Assembly: GCA_000526255.1 (NCBI GenBank)
Contig: JAFS01000001.1
Span: 372,001-436,000 of the forward strand
Origin: Verrucomicrobia bacterium LP2A
GTDB lineage: Bacteria; Verrucomicrobiota; Verrucomicrobiia; Methylacidiphilales; Methylacidiphilaceae
Direction: 5' to 3'
Length of the DNA: 64,000 bases
Below, one piece after another: positions 50,432-59,505 of the stretch. Within the stretch, counting starts at the first letter, position 1; each line of letters begins with the position of its first letter. A model generated the notes under the pieces. That model saw nothing but the letters and a program-made list of their open reading frames with translations. It ran no database searches and was not told the origin of the DNA. The position numbers and the translations under genes are program-made.

Positions 50432-53400
50432 ATGGCGGAGGACCTTCCAATCGCCCGAAGCTGCCTGATTCGCGCTTCCGCCGGAACGGGGAAGACCGAA
50501 GCTCTGGCAAGAAGGTTCGTCGATCTGCTTCGCTGCGGCGTCGATCCGCGCCGGATCGTCGCGGTGACCTTTACACGGAGAGCCGCCTCCGAAATCCTCG
50601 ATCGGGTCTTGGTGAAGCTCGTCGAGCAAGCGCAAGCCGACGCGGCAGGCCCGGGCGCAAATCCCGGGGGCTTCTTCCGCAATGCGCTCGCTTCGCTCCA
50701 GTCCTTTCTCGCCGATCTGCCGCGGCTGAATCTGCGGACGATCGATAGCCTCTTCCAGCGGATCGTCCGCGTCTGTCCCATGGAGCTCGGGCTTTCCGAA
50801 GACTTCGAGCTGATGGACGAGTTCGAGGCCGGGGAGCTGCGCCGCTCGCTGCTCGCGCACATGCTCCGGGAGGATGGGAAGGCCGGAGTGAGGCTTGCAG
50901 AGGCGATCGACCTGCTGGCCGAGGGGGAGGAGGGGAAGAGCGTCTGGGCCGTTCTCGATCGGCTGATCGCCCGCTTTGGCGATGTGTATGCGGAGGAGCC
51001 CAGGCGGGAGCGATGGGGGGGGGAGGCGCTCTGTCGATCGCTCCTTCCCGGCTGGCGGGAGACGGATGGCGAGCGCCTTTGGGAGGAGATCGCACGGAAG
51101 CTGGCGATCCTCGACTCGCGGAGGGCTGAGGAATGGGAGAAGCTCCGTCCGCTCCTTTTGGCCTACCAAGGGAACGGAACGGGGGATCGGGTGATCCAGA
51201 ATATCTTGGAGAGCTACGATCCCGAATCGGGCTGTTGCGGGGAGTTTTACTTTCAGAGAAAGAAGATCGTCCCGGACGCAGAGACGGGCCGGTTGTTCGG
51301 CCGGCTGGCCCGCTTCTGGCTCCAGAACGGCCTGGAAGCCGCCTGCCGACGGACGCGGGGGCTCGCCTCGATCTTGGCCGAGTTCCATGCGCGTTACCGG
51401 GTCGCTCTTCGTCGCCAGGGGCGCATCGCCTTCAGCGACGCGCCGAGGCTTCTTCGGGAGCTGGGAGCGACGGGCGGGGGCATGGATCAGGATGCCTGGC
51501 TGCGGATTGCCTTTCGGCTCGACTCTCAGTGGGACCATTGGCTCTTCGACGAATTTCAGGATACCAGTCGTGCGCAGTGGCAGGCTTTGCAGCTCTTGGT
51601 GGAAGAGACGATTCAATCGACGGAGGGGGCGAGGACTTTTTTTTGCGTCGGGGACGCGAAGCAGTCGATCTACGGATGGCGGGGAGGGGACCGGAAACTC
51701 TTCGAGGAGATCGCTTCCCGGTACGCTGGCGGCGTCGCGATCGAACGATTGGCGGTTTCCTATCGCTCGCGGCCCGCCGTGATCGACTTGGTCAATCGGG
51801 TCTTTGGCGACAAGGCGGCTCTCGAAGGACTCTACGGAAAGGCGGGGATTGCTTGGACGAAGGAGTGGGAGCCGCACGCCTCGGCATTGGAGGGCAGCAC
51901 CGGATACAGCTGCTATCTCGAGGCTGGGGCGGGTCCCGGAGAGCCTTTGCGGAGCGAGGGAGGGGTCGAGGAGAGCGGACAGGAGGACGAAGAAGGGCTC
52001 GCTTCGCCCGTAGGCCCGGCGCTGGCTCGCGTGATGCGCGAAATCATCCGCCCAGCCGAGCGGGGGCTTTCCTGCGCGGTTCTCGTCCAGACCAACGGGT
52101 GGGCACGCCGCCTCGCGAGCCGGTTGCGGAAGGAGCGGGTCGGTTCGGTCTTCCTGGAAGGGGAAATTTTTCCCGGCGCGGACAACCAGCTCGGACGGCT
52201 CGTGGCAGCCGCCCTACAGAGCCTCGTCCATCCCGGGGACTCGCTCGCCCGAGGGTGGTTGGACTCCTCCCCTCTCGGCGATCGCTTCCGCCGGGAATGG
52301 GAAGAGACCGGTTGGCGCATCCTCCACGAGAAGGGGTTTGCGGGCGTGGTCACCGAGATCCTCGGGCGATTGCCCGGGACTCCGGACGCTTTTGCGAAGG
52401 AACGGCAGGGCCTGCTTCGAGAGATGGCGTGTCGGTTCGACCAGTCCGGCTCCCGCGACATCGAGCGGTTTCTCCGCTTTTGGCGGGAGCAGCCCGTCCG
52501 CCTCCCGGAGACGACCGGTACCATCCAGGTCATGACGGTCCATAAGGCAAAAGGGTTGGGGTTCGATGTCGTGGTCGTCGCCGAGCTCGATCGTCCGATC
52601 CGCCTGCGAAGTGGCCTTCTCGAGGTGGAGACCCCGGAAGGGGCGGCGGGGCTGCTCCTGGCTCCAGGGAAAGCGATCGCGGGTAAAATCCCAGGGCTCG
52701 CGAAGGCGAGGGCGAAGGCGTGGGAGGAAGAGCTCTTCGAGCGACTCTGCGTGCTCTACGTCGCCTTGACTCGGGCGCGACGAGAGCTCTACGTCCTCGC
52801 AGAGGCTCCGCGGCTCGCACCTCGGGCGGGGTCGGCGGGCTTGGGCGCTCCCACCCATCGGGATCTCTTGCGTCGTGCGCTCGCGGGCGGAGAGCCGCGC
52901 CCTCTTTGGGAGAAGAGCGGAATTGATCTCTGGTTCGAGCGCGGAACCCGCTCTGCCCCCGAGGCCGCCGTGCGCGTGCCCCTGGAGGAAGAGTCCGAGC
53001 GGCCTGGGTCTCTCCGGTTTCCGCCGCGCTCCGTCCTCTCGATCCCGACGGCACCATCGCGCTCTGGGGAGGAGAGGGCGCCGACGGGATCCTGGGTTCC
53101 CGCCCGGGCGGCGGCGCGGGAATGGGGCAGTCACGTCCACGAGTGGCTCGCCCGGATCGAGAGGGCCGACGAGTCGACTCAAGAGTCCCTGCGGAATGGC
53201 GCCGCCTCCGCCCCTGAGGGAGTGGCCCGGGATGCGATTCGGGCAGCACTCGCTTGCCTCGAAAGCGAGGTGTTGGAAGAAGTATTTGCTCCGCCTGCCG
53301 GCACGGTCATCTGGCGGGAGAAGGCATTCGAAGCCCGCGTGTCAGACTGCTGGGTCAGCGGGATCTTCGACCGGGTTCACCTCTTTCCCGGACCGGACGG

Positions 53401-53623
53401 CAAGCCCGATTCCGCGATTCTGTACGACTTCAAGACCGACCGCGAGTCGGCCGAGCTCGGCGAGGAGGGGCTCATCGCCCGCTATCGAGAGCAGATCAGG
53501 CTCTATCGGGCGGCGCTTGCCCAGATGACCTCTCTTCCGATCGACCAGATACAGGCGATTCTCGTCTGGATCGGACCACAGCGCCGGATCGAAGTCTCCG
53601 ACTCGTCGGCCAGGATGACCTGA
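50432..53623 (+). CDS. addA: AddA-like UvrD-family helicase-nuclease
   Basis: 1063-residue motor and nuclease subunit. Walker A RASAGTGKTEAL (14-25), motif Ia VAVTFTRRAASEI, Walker B DEFQDTS, motif III GDAKQSIYGWRGGD, motif IV SYRSRP, motif V MTVHKAKGLGFDVVVV, motif VI YVALTRARRELYV; C-terminal nuclease with GSHVHEWLARIE, GIFDRVHLF and YDFKTDR. The ATG has AGGAAGGA immediately ahead. It forms an operon with addB. Confidence 0.92.
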   Translation: MAEDLPIARSCLIRASAGTGKTEALARRFVDLLRCGVDPRRIVAVTFTRRAASEILDRVLVKLVEQAQADAAGPGANPGGFFRNALASLQSFLADLPRLNLRTIDSLFQRIVRVCPMELGLSEDFELMDEFEAGELRRSLLAHMLREDGKAGVRLAEAIDLLAEGEEGKSVWAVLDRLIARFGDVYAEEPRRERWGGEALCRSLLPGWRETDGERLWEEIARKLAILDSRRAEEWEKLRPLLLAYQGNGTGDRVIQNILESYDPESGCCGEFYFQRKKIVPDAETGRLFGRLARFWLQNGLEAACRRTRGLASILAEFHARYRVALRRQGRIAFSDAPRLLRELGATGGGMDQDAWLRIAFRLDSQWDHWLFDEFQDTSRAQWQALQLLVEETIQSTEGARTFFCVGDAKQSIYGWRGGDRKLFEEIASRYAGGVAIERLAVSYRSRPAVIDLVNRVFGDKAALEGLYGKAGIAWTKEWEPHASALEGSTGYSCYLEAGAGPGEPLRSEGGVEESGQEDEEGLASPVGPALARVMREIIRPAERGLSCAVLVQTNGWARRLASRLRKERVGSVFLEGEIFPGADNQLGRLVAAALQSLVHPGDSLARGWLDSSPLGDRFRREWEETGWRILHEKGFAGVVTEILGRLPGTPDAFAKERQGLLREMACRFDQSGSRDIERFLRFWREQPVRLPETTGTIQVMTVHKAKGLGFDVVVVAELDRPIRLRSGLLEVETPEGAAGLLLAPGKAIAGKIPGLAKARAKAWEEELFERLCVLYVALTRARRELYVLAEAPRLAPRAGSAGLGAPTHRDLLRRALAGGEPRPLWEKSGIDLWFERGTRSAPEAAVRVPLEEESERPGSLRFPPRSVLSIPTAPSRSGEERAPTGSWVPARAAAREWGSHVHEWLARIERADESTQESLRNGAASAPEGVARDAIRAALACLESEVLEEVFAPPAGTVIWREKAFEARVSDCWVSGIFDRVHLFPGPDGKPDSAILYDFKTDRESAELGEEGLIARYREQIRLYRAALAQMTSLPIDQIQAILVWIGPQRRIEVSDSSARMT

Positions 53624-53641
53624 AAAGCATCTGTTCTCCGC

Positions 53642-54460
53642 TCACCGATACCAGGCTTGCCAGACGACCCGGAGGGTTCCCAGCGGGGGTGTGGAGGTCG
53701 CCTCTCCGAGGTTGTGATAGTACCACCAGATTTTGTTCCCCTCGATCCGGTATCCCTTCGGAGTCACCTGAAGAATCTTGTTGGCGAGAAATTGCGGGAA
53801 AGCAGCGGGAGGAGGAGCTCCGGGCCCGATCTGGGGAGAGAGTCCGAACGCCGGGCTATTCGCCTCATGCGCCAGATAGGCGCTGAAAAGGCGTCCCAGG
53901 TCGACGACGATCCAGTAGTTGATGATCGGCGGCCTCCAGCCGGTGGGCTGGATCAGATCCTCGAGCGAATCGATCTTCTGGTTCGGATCGACGGGAAGGA
54001 CCTGCTGCAGAGATTCAATTTCCACGCGGACCCTTTGTCCGCTTGGGAAATGGAGAGGGACCCAGTAGCGGTTCTCCCGTTTCTCCACGGGAATCGGGAC
54101 GCCGTTGGCCTTCGCGCGGAAAGCGAGGTAGGGAAGGTGAGCTGGCTCTTGTTGAAAGAGGGAGATCTCTCCCGCCGCCCCCCAGTTGACACATTCCCAG
54201 ACGCCTTGATAGCGGATCTGCGGATGGACCGCCTCGCCGGGGCGGCTTGGCGTCGAGAGGAGAAGGGTGTAGTAGCGCCGGACGCTGACGAGCTGCACGG
54301 TGGAGTTGTCCGCCGAGGCCGAGGCGCCCGGAAGTCCCAAAAAGAGGACCGCAGACAGGAGGAGAAGCCGACCCGCGAAGGAACGTCCCGCCTTGGAGGC
54401 TCTTGTGGCGAGTCGCGGGAGAATCTTTCGGCCGTTCCTCCCCAAGATGGGACCTTTCAA
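53642..54460 (-). CDS. Exported protein of unknown function
   Basis: 272 residues. Basic start, then a signal peptide core (AGRLLLLSAVLFLGLPGASASA, to about 49). The mature part contains many aromatic residues (RYQGVWECVNWG, NYWIVVDLG, KIWWYYHNLG, RVVWQAWYR at the end). I recognise no domain. It is convergent with addA (18 bases between stops) and follows the malic enzyme gene by 9 bases on the same strand, so the two may be co-transcribed. Confidence 0.65.
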   Translation of the reverse strand: MKGPILGRNGRKILPRLATRASKAGRSFAGRLLLLSAVLFLGLPGASASADNSTVQLVSVRRYYTLLLSTPSRPGEAVHPQIRYQGVWECVNWGAAGEISLFQQEPAHLPYLAFRAKANGVPIPVEKRENRYWVPLHFPSGQRVRVEIESLQQVLPVDPNQKIDSLEDLIQPTGWRPPIINYWIVVDLGRLFSAYLAHEANSPAFGLSPQIGPGAPPPAAFPQFLANKILQVTPKGYRIEGNKIWWYYHNLGEATSTPPLGTLRVVWQAWYR

Positions 54461-54469
54461 TCCGGGATC

Positions 54470-55882
54470 TCAGGCGCGAGCGACCCCGTCCTTCTCCGCC
54501 GCCTGGGCCACCGCCTGGGCCACGTGCTTGGTGACGTCTCGATTGAATACGCTCGGGATGATGTATTCGGGGGCGACAGCCGATGGGGGGATGCACGAGG
54601 CGATCGCCTCGGCCGCCGCAAGCTTCATTCCTTCCGTGATCCGGGAGGCACGCACGGAGAGGGCGCCCTGAAAGACTCCGGGGAAGGCCAGGACGTTGTT
54701 GATCTGGTTGGGATAATCGCTTCGCCCCGTGGCCACGATCTGCGCGTATTGCGCCGCTTCTTCCGGCATGACCTCGGGAGTTGGGTTGGCGAGCGCGAAG
54801 ACGGTTCGCGGCTCGCTCATTCCCCGCAGATCCTCGGAGGAGATTCGGCCTCCGGAGGAGACGCCGATGAAGACATCGGCTCCCTTGAGGGCATCCCGCA
54901 CCGTTCCCGCAATGCCGTCCGGGTTCGTCTGCGCAACCAACCAGTGCTTGATGGGCGTGAGATTCGATCGGCCGGAATGAAGGGTTCCGCTTCGGTCGCA
55001 AACGACGATCTTCCGACAGCCGACCTTGAGAAGCATCTTCGCCACCGCGACGCCGGCCGCCCCCGCGCCCAGGATGACGTAGCGCTGCGCGGGCAACTCC
55101 CGTCCGAGCAGACGGGCGCTGTTGATCAGGGCGGCGAGCACCACGATGGCCGTGCCATGCTGATCGTCGTGGAAGACAGGGATATCCACCCGCTCCTGGA
55201 GCTTCTCCTCGATTTCGAAGCAGCGGGGTGCGGAGATGTCCTCCAGGTTGATTCCTCCGAAGCCGACAGCGATCCGGGCGACAGTGTCGACGATCTCCTC
55301 TGGCTCCCGCGTGGCGAGGCAGATGGGGTAGGCGTGGACCTGGCCGAATTCGCGGAAGAGCATCGCCTTCCCTTCCATGACTGGCATCGCGGCCGCAGGC
55401 CCAATATCGCCAAGGCCGAGAACTGCGGAACCGTCGCTCACCACAGCCACCGAGCTGCTCTTGATCGTCAGCTCGTAGACGAGCTCGGGTCGAGCGGCAA
55501 TCGCTTCGCACACACGGGCGACTCCGGGAGTGTAGGCCATCGACAAGGTGTCGCGGTTGGTCAGAGGGATCTTGTTCTCGACATGGATCTTGCCGCCTTG
55601 GTGAAGCAAGAAGACACGGTCGGATGCGGCCAGGACCGTGACCTGCGGCAGCTTGGCGACTTTCTCCTCGAGCTGCTTCGCATGCTCCTCGCTCCGCGCA
55701 TTGACGGTGATCTCCCGGATCATCTGGCCCGATTGGACCGAGACGATGTCCATCGCTCCGAGATCCCCTCCATTGTCACTGAGCACGCGGATGACGTCCG
55801 CCAACATCCCGATCTTGTTGGGATAGGAAAGGCGCAGAAGGAAGCTGTGGCTGGCGGATGGATTAAGCGATTCCGGCTTCAT
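54470..55882 (-). CDS. NAD(P)-dependent malic enzyme with N-terminal ACT domain
   Basis: Oxidative decarboxylation of malate to pyruvate. 470 residues. ACT regulatory domain at about 14-88 ([23 protein letters not shown]), then the malic enzyme domain: [46 protein letters not shown] and the Rossmann motif [15 protein letters not shown]. The ACT domain suggests control by an amino acid or other small ligand. Its start overlaps the end of the DUF123 gene by 20 bases. Confidence 0.93.
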   Translation of the reverse strand: MKPESLNPSASHSFLLRLSYPNKIGMLADVIRVLSDNGGDLGAMDIVSVQSGQMIREITVNARSEEHAKQLEEKVAKLPQVTVLAASDRVFLLHQGGKIHVENKIPLTNRDTLSMAYTPGVARVCEAIAARPELVYELTIKSSSVAVVSDGSAVLGLGDIGPAAAMPVMEGKAMLFREFGQVHAYPICLATREPEEIVDTVARIAVGFGGINLEDISAPRCFEIEEKLQERVDIPVFHDDQHGTAIVVLAALINSARLLGRELPAQRYVILGAGAAGVAVAKMLLKVGCRKIVVCDRSGTLHSGRSNLTPIKHWLVAQTNPDGIAGTVRDALKGADVFIGVSSGGRISSEDLRGMSEPRTVFALANPTPEVMPEEAAQYAQIVATGRSDYPNQINNVLAFPGVFQGALSVRASRITEGMKLAAAEAIASCIPPSAVAPEYIIPSVFNRDVTKHVAQAVAQAAEKDGVARA

Positions 55883-56438
55883 AAGAAAAGGTCTCCAAGA
55901 GGAATAAAACAGCCTCTTTTAAGGCCTGCCGTTCTTCGGCGCACGTTCTTTCTTGCTCCGGGCTTCCCGGCGGAAGGGACGGGCGGGGCTTCGCGGACAG
56001 CAAAACCAAGTGGGCGGGGCATTTCCGCCGGCAATCCGAGGAGCCGAATCCGGGTACCGGGAACGAGGCGTTCGGCAACTGGCCGAGCCGCTGGCTCCAG
56101 CGACATTCCCGAGGGGACTCTCCCATTGCGAAGGCGAGGGCAATCGGTCGGGCGTAGCGGAGCAGGTAGTCGATATGCCAGCGGAGTGCGGCGCCTGTGC
56201 GCAGATGGCGGGTGAGGCGCCCGCGAATCCCGCCCGGCCCGCAGGCCGACCCGCAGTAGGCATAGACGCCTCGGTGCAGGGGAAAGGCGCCGAGGCTGCC
56301 GACCGGCAGCCTCCTCTGGCCGCGGAGCAGAGCCAGAACGAGCAGGTAAGATCCGGGGTCGCGTGGAAGGCTCGTTCTGTTTCCAAGCCGGCCCGCTGCG
56401 TCGAGCCAGATCCAGGTCAGGGTCGGGGAGGCTGCCAT
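55863..56438 (-). CDS. DUF123 (GIY-YIG-like) protein
   Basis: 191 residues. The family pattern is complete: PGSYLLVLAL, GVYAYCGSACGPGGIRGRLTRHLR, LRWHIDYLL, ECRWSQRL, and VPGFGSSDCRRKCPAHL. Related to GIY-YIG nucleases and in some organisms fused to endonuclease III, so a DNA repair role is plausible. A tail of about 45 residues follows. ATG 56438 was preferred over 56492, which overlaps the divergent ROK gene. Its 3' end overlaps the malic enzyme start. Confidence 0.85.
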   Translation of the reverse strand: MAASPTLTWIWLDAAGRLGNRTSLPRDPGSYLLVLALLRGQRRLPVGSLGAFPLHRGVYAYCGSACGPGGIRGRLTRHLRTGAALRWHIDYLLRYARPIALAFAMGESPRECRWSQRLGQLPNASFPVPGFGSSDCRRKCPAHLVLLSAKPRPSLPPGSPEQERTCAEERQALKEAVLFLLETFSYEAGIA

Positions 56439-56490
56439 CGAGCCAAAGCTTGGAAGCGATCGGGGAAAGTCGCAAGATCCGACTCCGGCC

Positions 56491-57429
56491 ATGAGCAATC
56501 CGCCGCGGTTTCGCGTGGGCGTCGATCTGGGGGGGACCAAGATCGAGATCCTTGCCCTGGATCGGGAAGAAAGAGAGCTGGTTCGCCGGCGGATTCCCAC
56601 CCCGACGGGCGGATACGAGGCAATTCTCGAAGCGGTGCGTTGGCTCGTGAGGGGAGTGGAAGAAGAGCTGGGCTTGGCGGGAGTGCCCATCGGGGTCGCT
56701 TCGCCCGGCACCTTGTCGGAACCTGGCGGCCTGCTCAAGAACTCCAATACCGTCTGCCTTTGCGGCCGGGCGCTGCGAGCCGACCTGGAGCGGTGCCTGG
56801 CCCGGCCCGTCCGGGTCGCCAACGATGCCAACTGCTTTGCCCTCTCCGAGGCCTCCGACGGCGCGGCGCAGGGGGAGGCCGTCGTCTTCGGCGTCATTTT
56901 AGGTACGGGGGTGGGGGGCGGTGTCGTGATCGACGGAAAGATTCTTTCGGGGGCCAACGGGATCGCGGGAGAGTGGGGACACAATCCTTTGCCTTGGCCC
57001 CAGGCCGAAGAGCTTCCCGGTCCGGAATGCTACTGCGGAAGGCGCGGCTGCATCGAAACCTTCCTTTCCGGTCCCGGATTGGCGTCGGATTACCAGAGGG
57101 TGGCCGGGATGCGGCTCAAGCCAGACGAGATCGTCGGGCGCGCCGCCGCCGGGGACCCGAGCTGCGAGGCGGCGCTCCGACGCTACGAAGATCGACTGGC
57201 TCGGGGGCTCGCCCACGTGATCAATCTGCTCGATCCCGGAGTGATCGTCCTGGGAGGGGGGCTTTCCAACGTCGAGCGGCTCTATCGCCGCATCCCCCTT
57301 CTTTGGAGCCGATGGGTCTTTTCGGACCGGGTCCTGACGAAGCTTGCCGCCCCGCGTCACGGCGACTCGAGCGGGGTACGGGGCGCGGCCCGGTTGTGGG
57401 AGGCGGGCGGTTCCCCGCCTCCCAGATAG
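56491..57429 (+). CDS. ROK-family sugar kinase (glucokinase/fructokinase)
   Basis: 312 residues. ATP-binding DLGGTKIEIL near the start, ANDANCFALSEA, GTGVGGGVVIDG, EWGHNPLPWP with the catalytic region, and the ROK signature with zinc-binding cysteines CYCGRRGCIETFLSGP. The GEWGHNPLPW wording is typical of fructokinase Mak-type ROK proteins, but hexose specificity is not certain. It is convergent with pgi, with 9 bases between stop codons, pointing to one carbohydrate region. Confidence 0.9.
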   Translation: MSNPPRFRVGVDLGGTKIEILALDREERELVRRRIPTPTGGYEAILEAVRWLVRGVEEELGLAGVPIGVASPGTLSEPGGLLKNSNTVCLCGRALRADLERCLARPVRVANDANCFALSEASDGAAQGEAVVFGVILGTGVGGGVVIDGKILSGANGIAGEWGHNPLPWPQAEELPGPECYCGRRGCIETFLSGPGLASDYQRVAGMRLKPDEIVGRAAAGDPSCEAALRRYEDRLARGLAHVINLLDPGVIVLGGGLSNVERLYRRIPLLWSRWVFSDRVLTKLAAPRHGDSSGVRGAARLWEAGGSPPPR

Positions 57430-57438
57430 CGCCACGGC

Positions 57439-59085
57439 TCAGAGCCGGGCGCGCACGAGGCGGAGGAGACGCTCGGTCGACGAATCGTGAGGCTTGCGGG
57501 CGGGCTCCCCGCTCAGCTCGGGCAGGAGGATCTGGGCGAGCTGCTTGCCGAGCTCGACCCCCCACTGGTCGAAGGAGTCGATGTTCCAGATCGTCCCCTG
57601 GACGAAGATCTTGTGTTCGTAGAGAGCGATCAGGCTGCCGAGCGTGCGGGGGGTCAGCTTGCGAAAGAGGAAGGTGTTGGAAGGCCGGTTGCCTTCGAAC
57701 GTCCGGTGGGGGATGAGCCGGGCGATATCGTCGGCCGCAAGTCCCGCCGCCTCCATCTCTCCGCGCACCTCGTCCGCGGTCTTTCCCCGGAGGAGCGCCT
57801 CGGTTTGCGCCAGGCAGTTGGCCAGCAGCATCCGGTGGTGCTCGTCGGAGGGTCCCAGGGGGTTATGGCTCTGGGCGGGCACGAGAAAATCGGCGGGGAC
57901 GAGCTTAGTGCCCTGATGGAGGAGCTGGAAAAAGGCGTGCTGCCCGTTGGTTCCCGGGGCGCCCCAGAGGATCGGACCCGTGGTCACGGCAACGGGAGAG
58001 CCATCCTTTTGGACGTGCTTCCCATTGCTCTCCATGTCGGCCTGCTGCAGGTAGGCCGGGAGAAAGGCGAGGTACTGGTCGTACGGAAAGACCGCGTGGG
58101 TCGATGCCTGGAAAAAGTTGTTGTACCAGAAACCCAGAAGGCCCATGAGGACCGGGATGTTCTGTTCGAGGGGAGCGGTGCGGAAGTGCTCGTCCACCAC
58201 GTGCGCCCCGGCCAGGAGCTCCTCGAAATGGTCCATCCCGATGGCGAGCACGATCGAGAGGCCGATCGCGGACCAGAGGGAGTAGCGACCGCCGACCCAA
58301 TCCCAGAAGGGAAACATGTTCTTCTTGTCGATCCCGAATTCGACGACCGCTTTTTCGTTGGTCGAGATCGCGACGAAGTGCTTGGCCACCGCCTGGGGAT
58401 CCTTCGCCCGCTCGAGAAACCAGGCGCGGGCCGATCGAGCGTTGGTCAGCGTCTCGAGCGTTCCGAAGGTCTTCGAGGAGATGAGGAAGAGTGTTGTCTC
58501 CGGGTTGAGGCCGCGAAGGGCTTCGACCAGATGCGTTCCATCGATGTTGGAAACGAAGTGGAGCTGGAGCGAGGAGTGGTAGGGCCGAAGAGCCTGGGTC
58601 ACCATGACCGGGCCCAGGTCGGATCCGCCGATGCCGATGTTCACGATGTCGCGGATCGGCTCGCCCGTGTAGCCGCGCCACCGTCCCCCGCGGACGGCTT
58701 CGCTGAACTCCCTCATCTGGTCAAGAACGGCATGCACCTCGGGCATCACGTCCTTGCCGTCGACGAGGACCGAGCTTCCCCGAGGCTTGCGGAGGGCGGT
58801 ATGGAGAACCGCCCGCCGCTCGGAGACATTGATCTTTTCCCCCGCAAACATCTTCTCGATCCAGAGGGGCAGCTCCGCCTCTCGGGCCATCTCCAGCAGA
58901 AGGGCCAGGGTTTCGTTCGTGATCCGGTTCTTCGAGTAGTCGAAGACGATCTCCTCCAGGGAAAGGGAGAACCTTTCGGATCGCCCGGGATCTTCCCGGA
59001 AGAGATCCCGCAGATGGAGCGGACGGACCTTGGCGTAGTGTTCCTCTAGCTTGCGCCAGGCGGGCAAAGCGGTGGGAGAGCTCAT
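57439..59085 (-). CDS. pgi: Glucose-6-phosphate isomerase
   Basis: Interconverts glucose-6-P and fructose-6-P. 548 residues, the usual length. [55 protein letters not shown] (signature 1), and [14 protein letters not shown] (signature 2) are all present. ATG 59085 starts at the family's N-terminus; the frame is open upstream without homology. Confidence 0.96.
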   Translation of the reverse strand: MSSPTALPAWRKLEEHYAKVRPLHLRDLFREDPGRSERFSLSLEEIVFDYSKNRITNETLALLLEMAREAELPLWIEKMFAGEKINVSERRAVLHTALRKPRGSSVLVDGKDVMPEVHAVLDQMREFSEAVRGGRWRGYTGEPIRDIVNIGIGGSDLGPVMVTQALRPYHSSLQLHFVSNIDGTHLVEALRGLNPETTLFLISSKTFGTLETLTNARSARAWFLERAKDPQAVAKHFVAISTNEKAVVEFGIDKKNMFPFWDWVGGRYSLWSAIGLSIVLAIGMDHFEELLAGAHVVDEHFRTAPLEQNIPVLMGLLGFWYNNFFQASTHAVFPYDQYLAFLPAYLQQADMESNGKHVQKDGSPVAVTTGPILWGAPGTNGQHAFFQLLHQGTKLVPADFLVPAQSHNPLGPSDEHHRMLLANCLAQTEALLRGKTADEVRGEMEAAGLAADDIARLIPHRTFEGNRPSNTFLFRKLTPRTLGSLIALYEHKIFVQGTIWNIDSFDQWGVELGKQLAQILLPELSGEPARKPHDSSTERLLRLVRARL

Positions 59086-59505
59086 AGGGCGTGGGTAGTG
59101 TGGATGGAGACGGGCAGGTTTTTTGCGATTCGCAGACTGGATCGGCTCGAACCATTCTCTTCGAGCCGGCCGACTCTCGTATAAAGTATAAAGGAGCCGA
59201 TAAGACCTCTCAGTAACAGGCTGGCTTGGCCGGGCGCAAGCCGATTCGGTCGGGGCGCTGGGACAAAAACGGGGGGCCTTGCTTTCGGGGAGCGGCTTTG
59301 CCATGCTTTCGGGCGAGCGGACGGGCGAGGAGGAGGAACGGTTCTTTGCCCGGCCTGGATGGCTCTCTGCGGGTGCCTGCGGTCGTCTTCCGGGCTCCGC
59401 AATCGTCAAAGGCGGCGAAACCCTTGGCTAAGAGGGGCCGGAGTGCAGATCCGCCGGAAGGCGAGCCTGGTTGCGTTGGGATGGGTCAGACCCGAGTGGC
59501 ACGAG
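59086..59505. other. Divergent promoter region of pgi and treY
   Basis: 420 bases with no convincing gene. On the minus strand there is a TATACT/TATAC pair at about 59178-59192, standing out in GC-rich DNA and possibly the -10 box of the pgi promoter; I find no well-spaced -35 box. The treY frame is open from 59359, but homology starts at 59506. Confidence 0.4.
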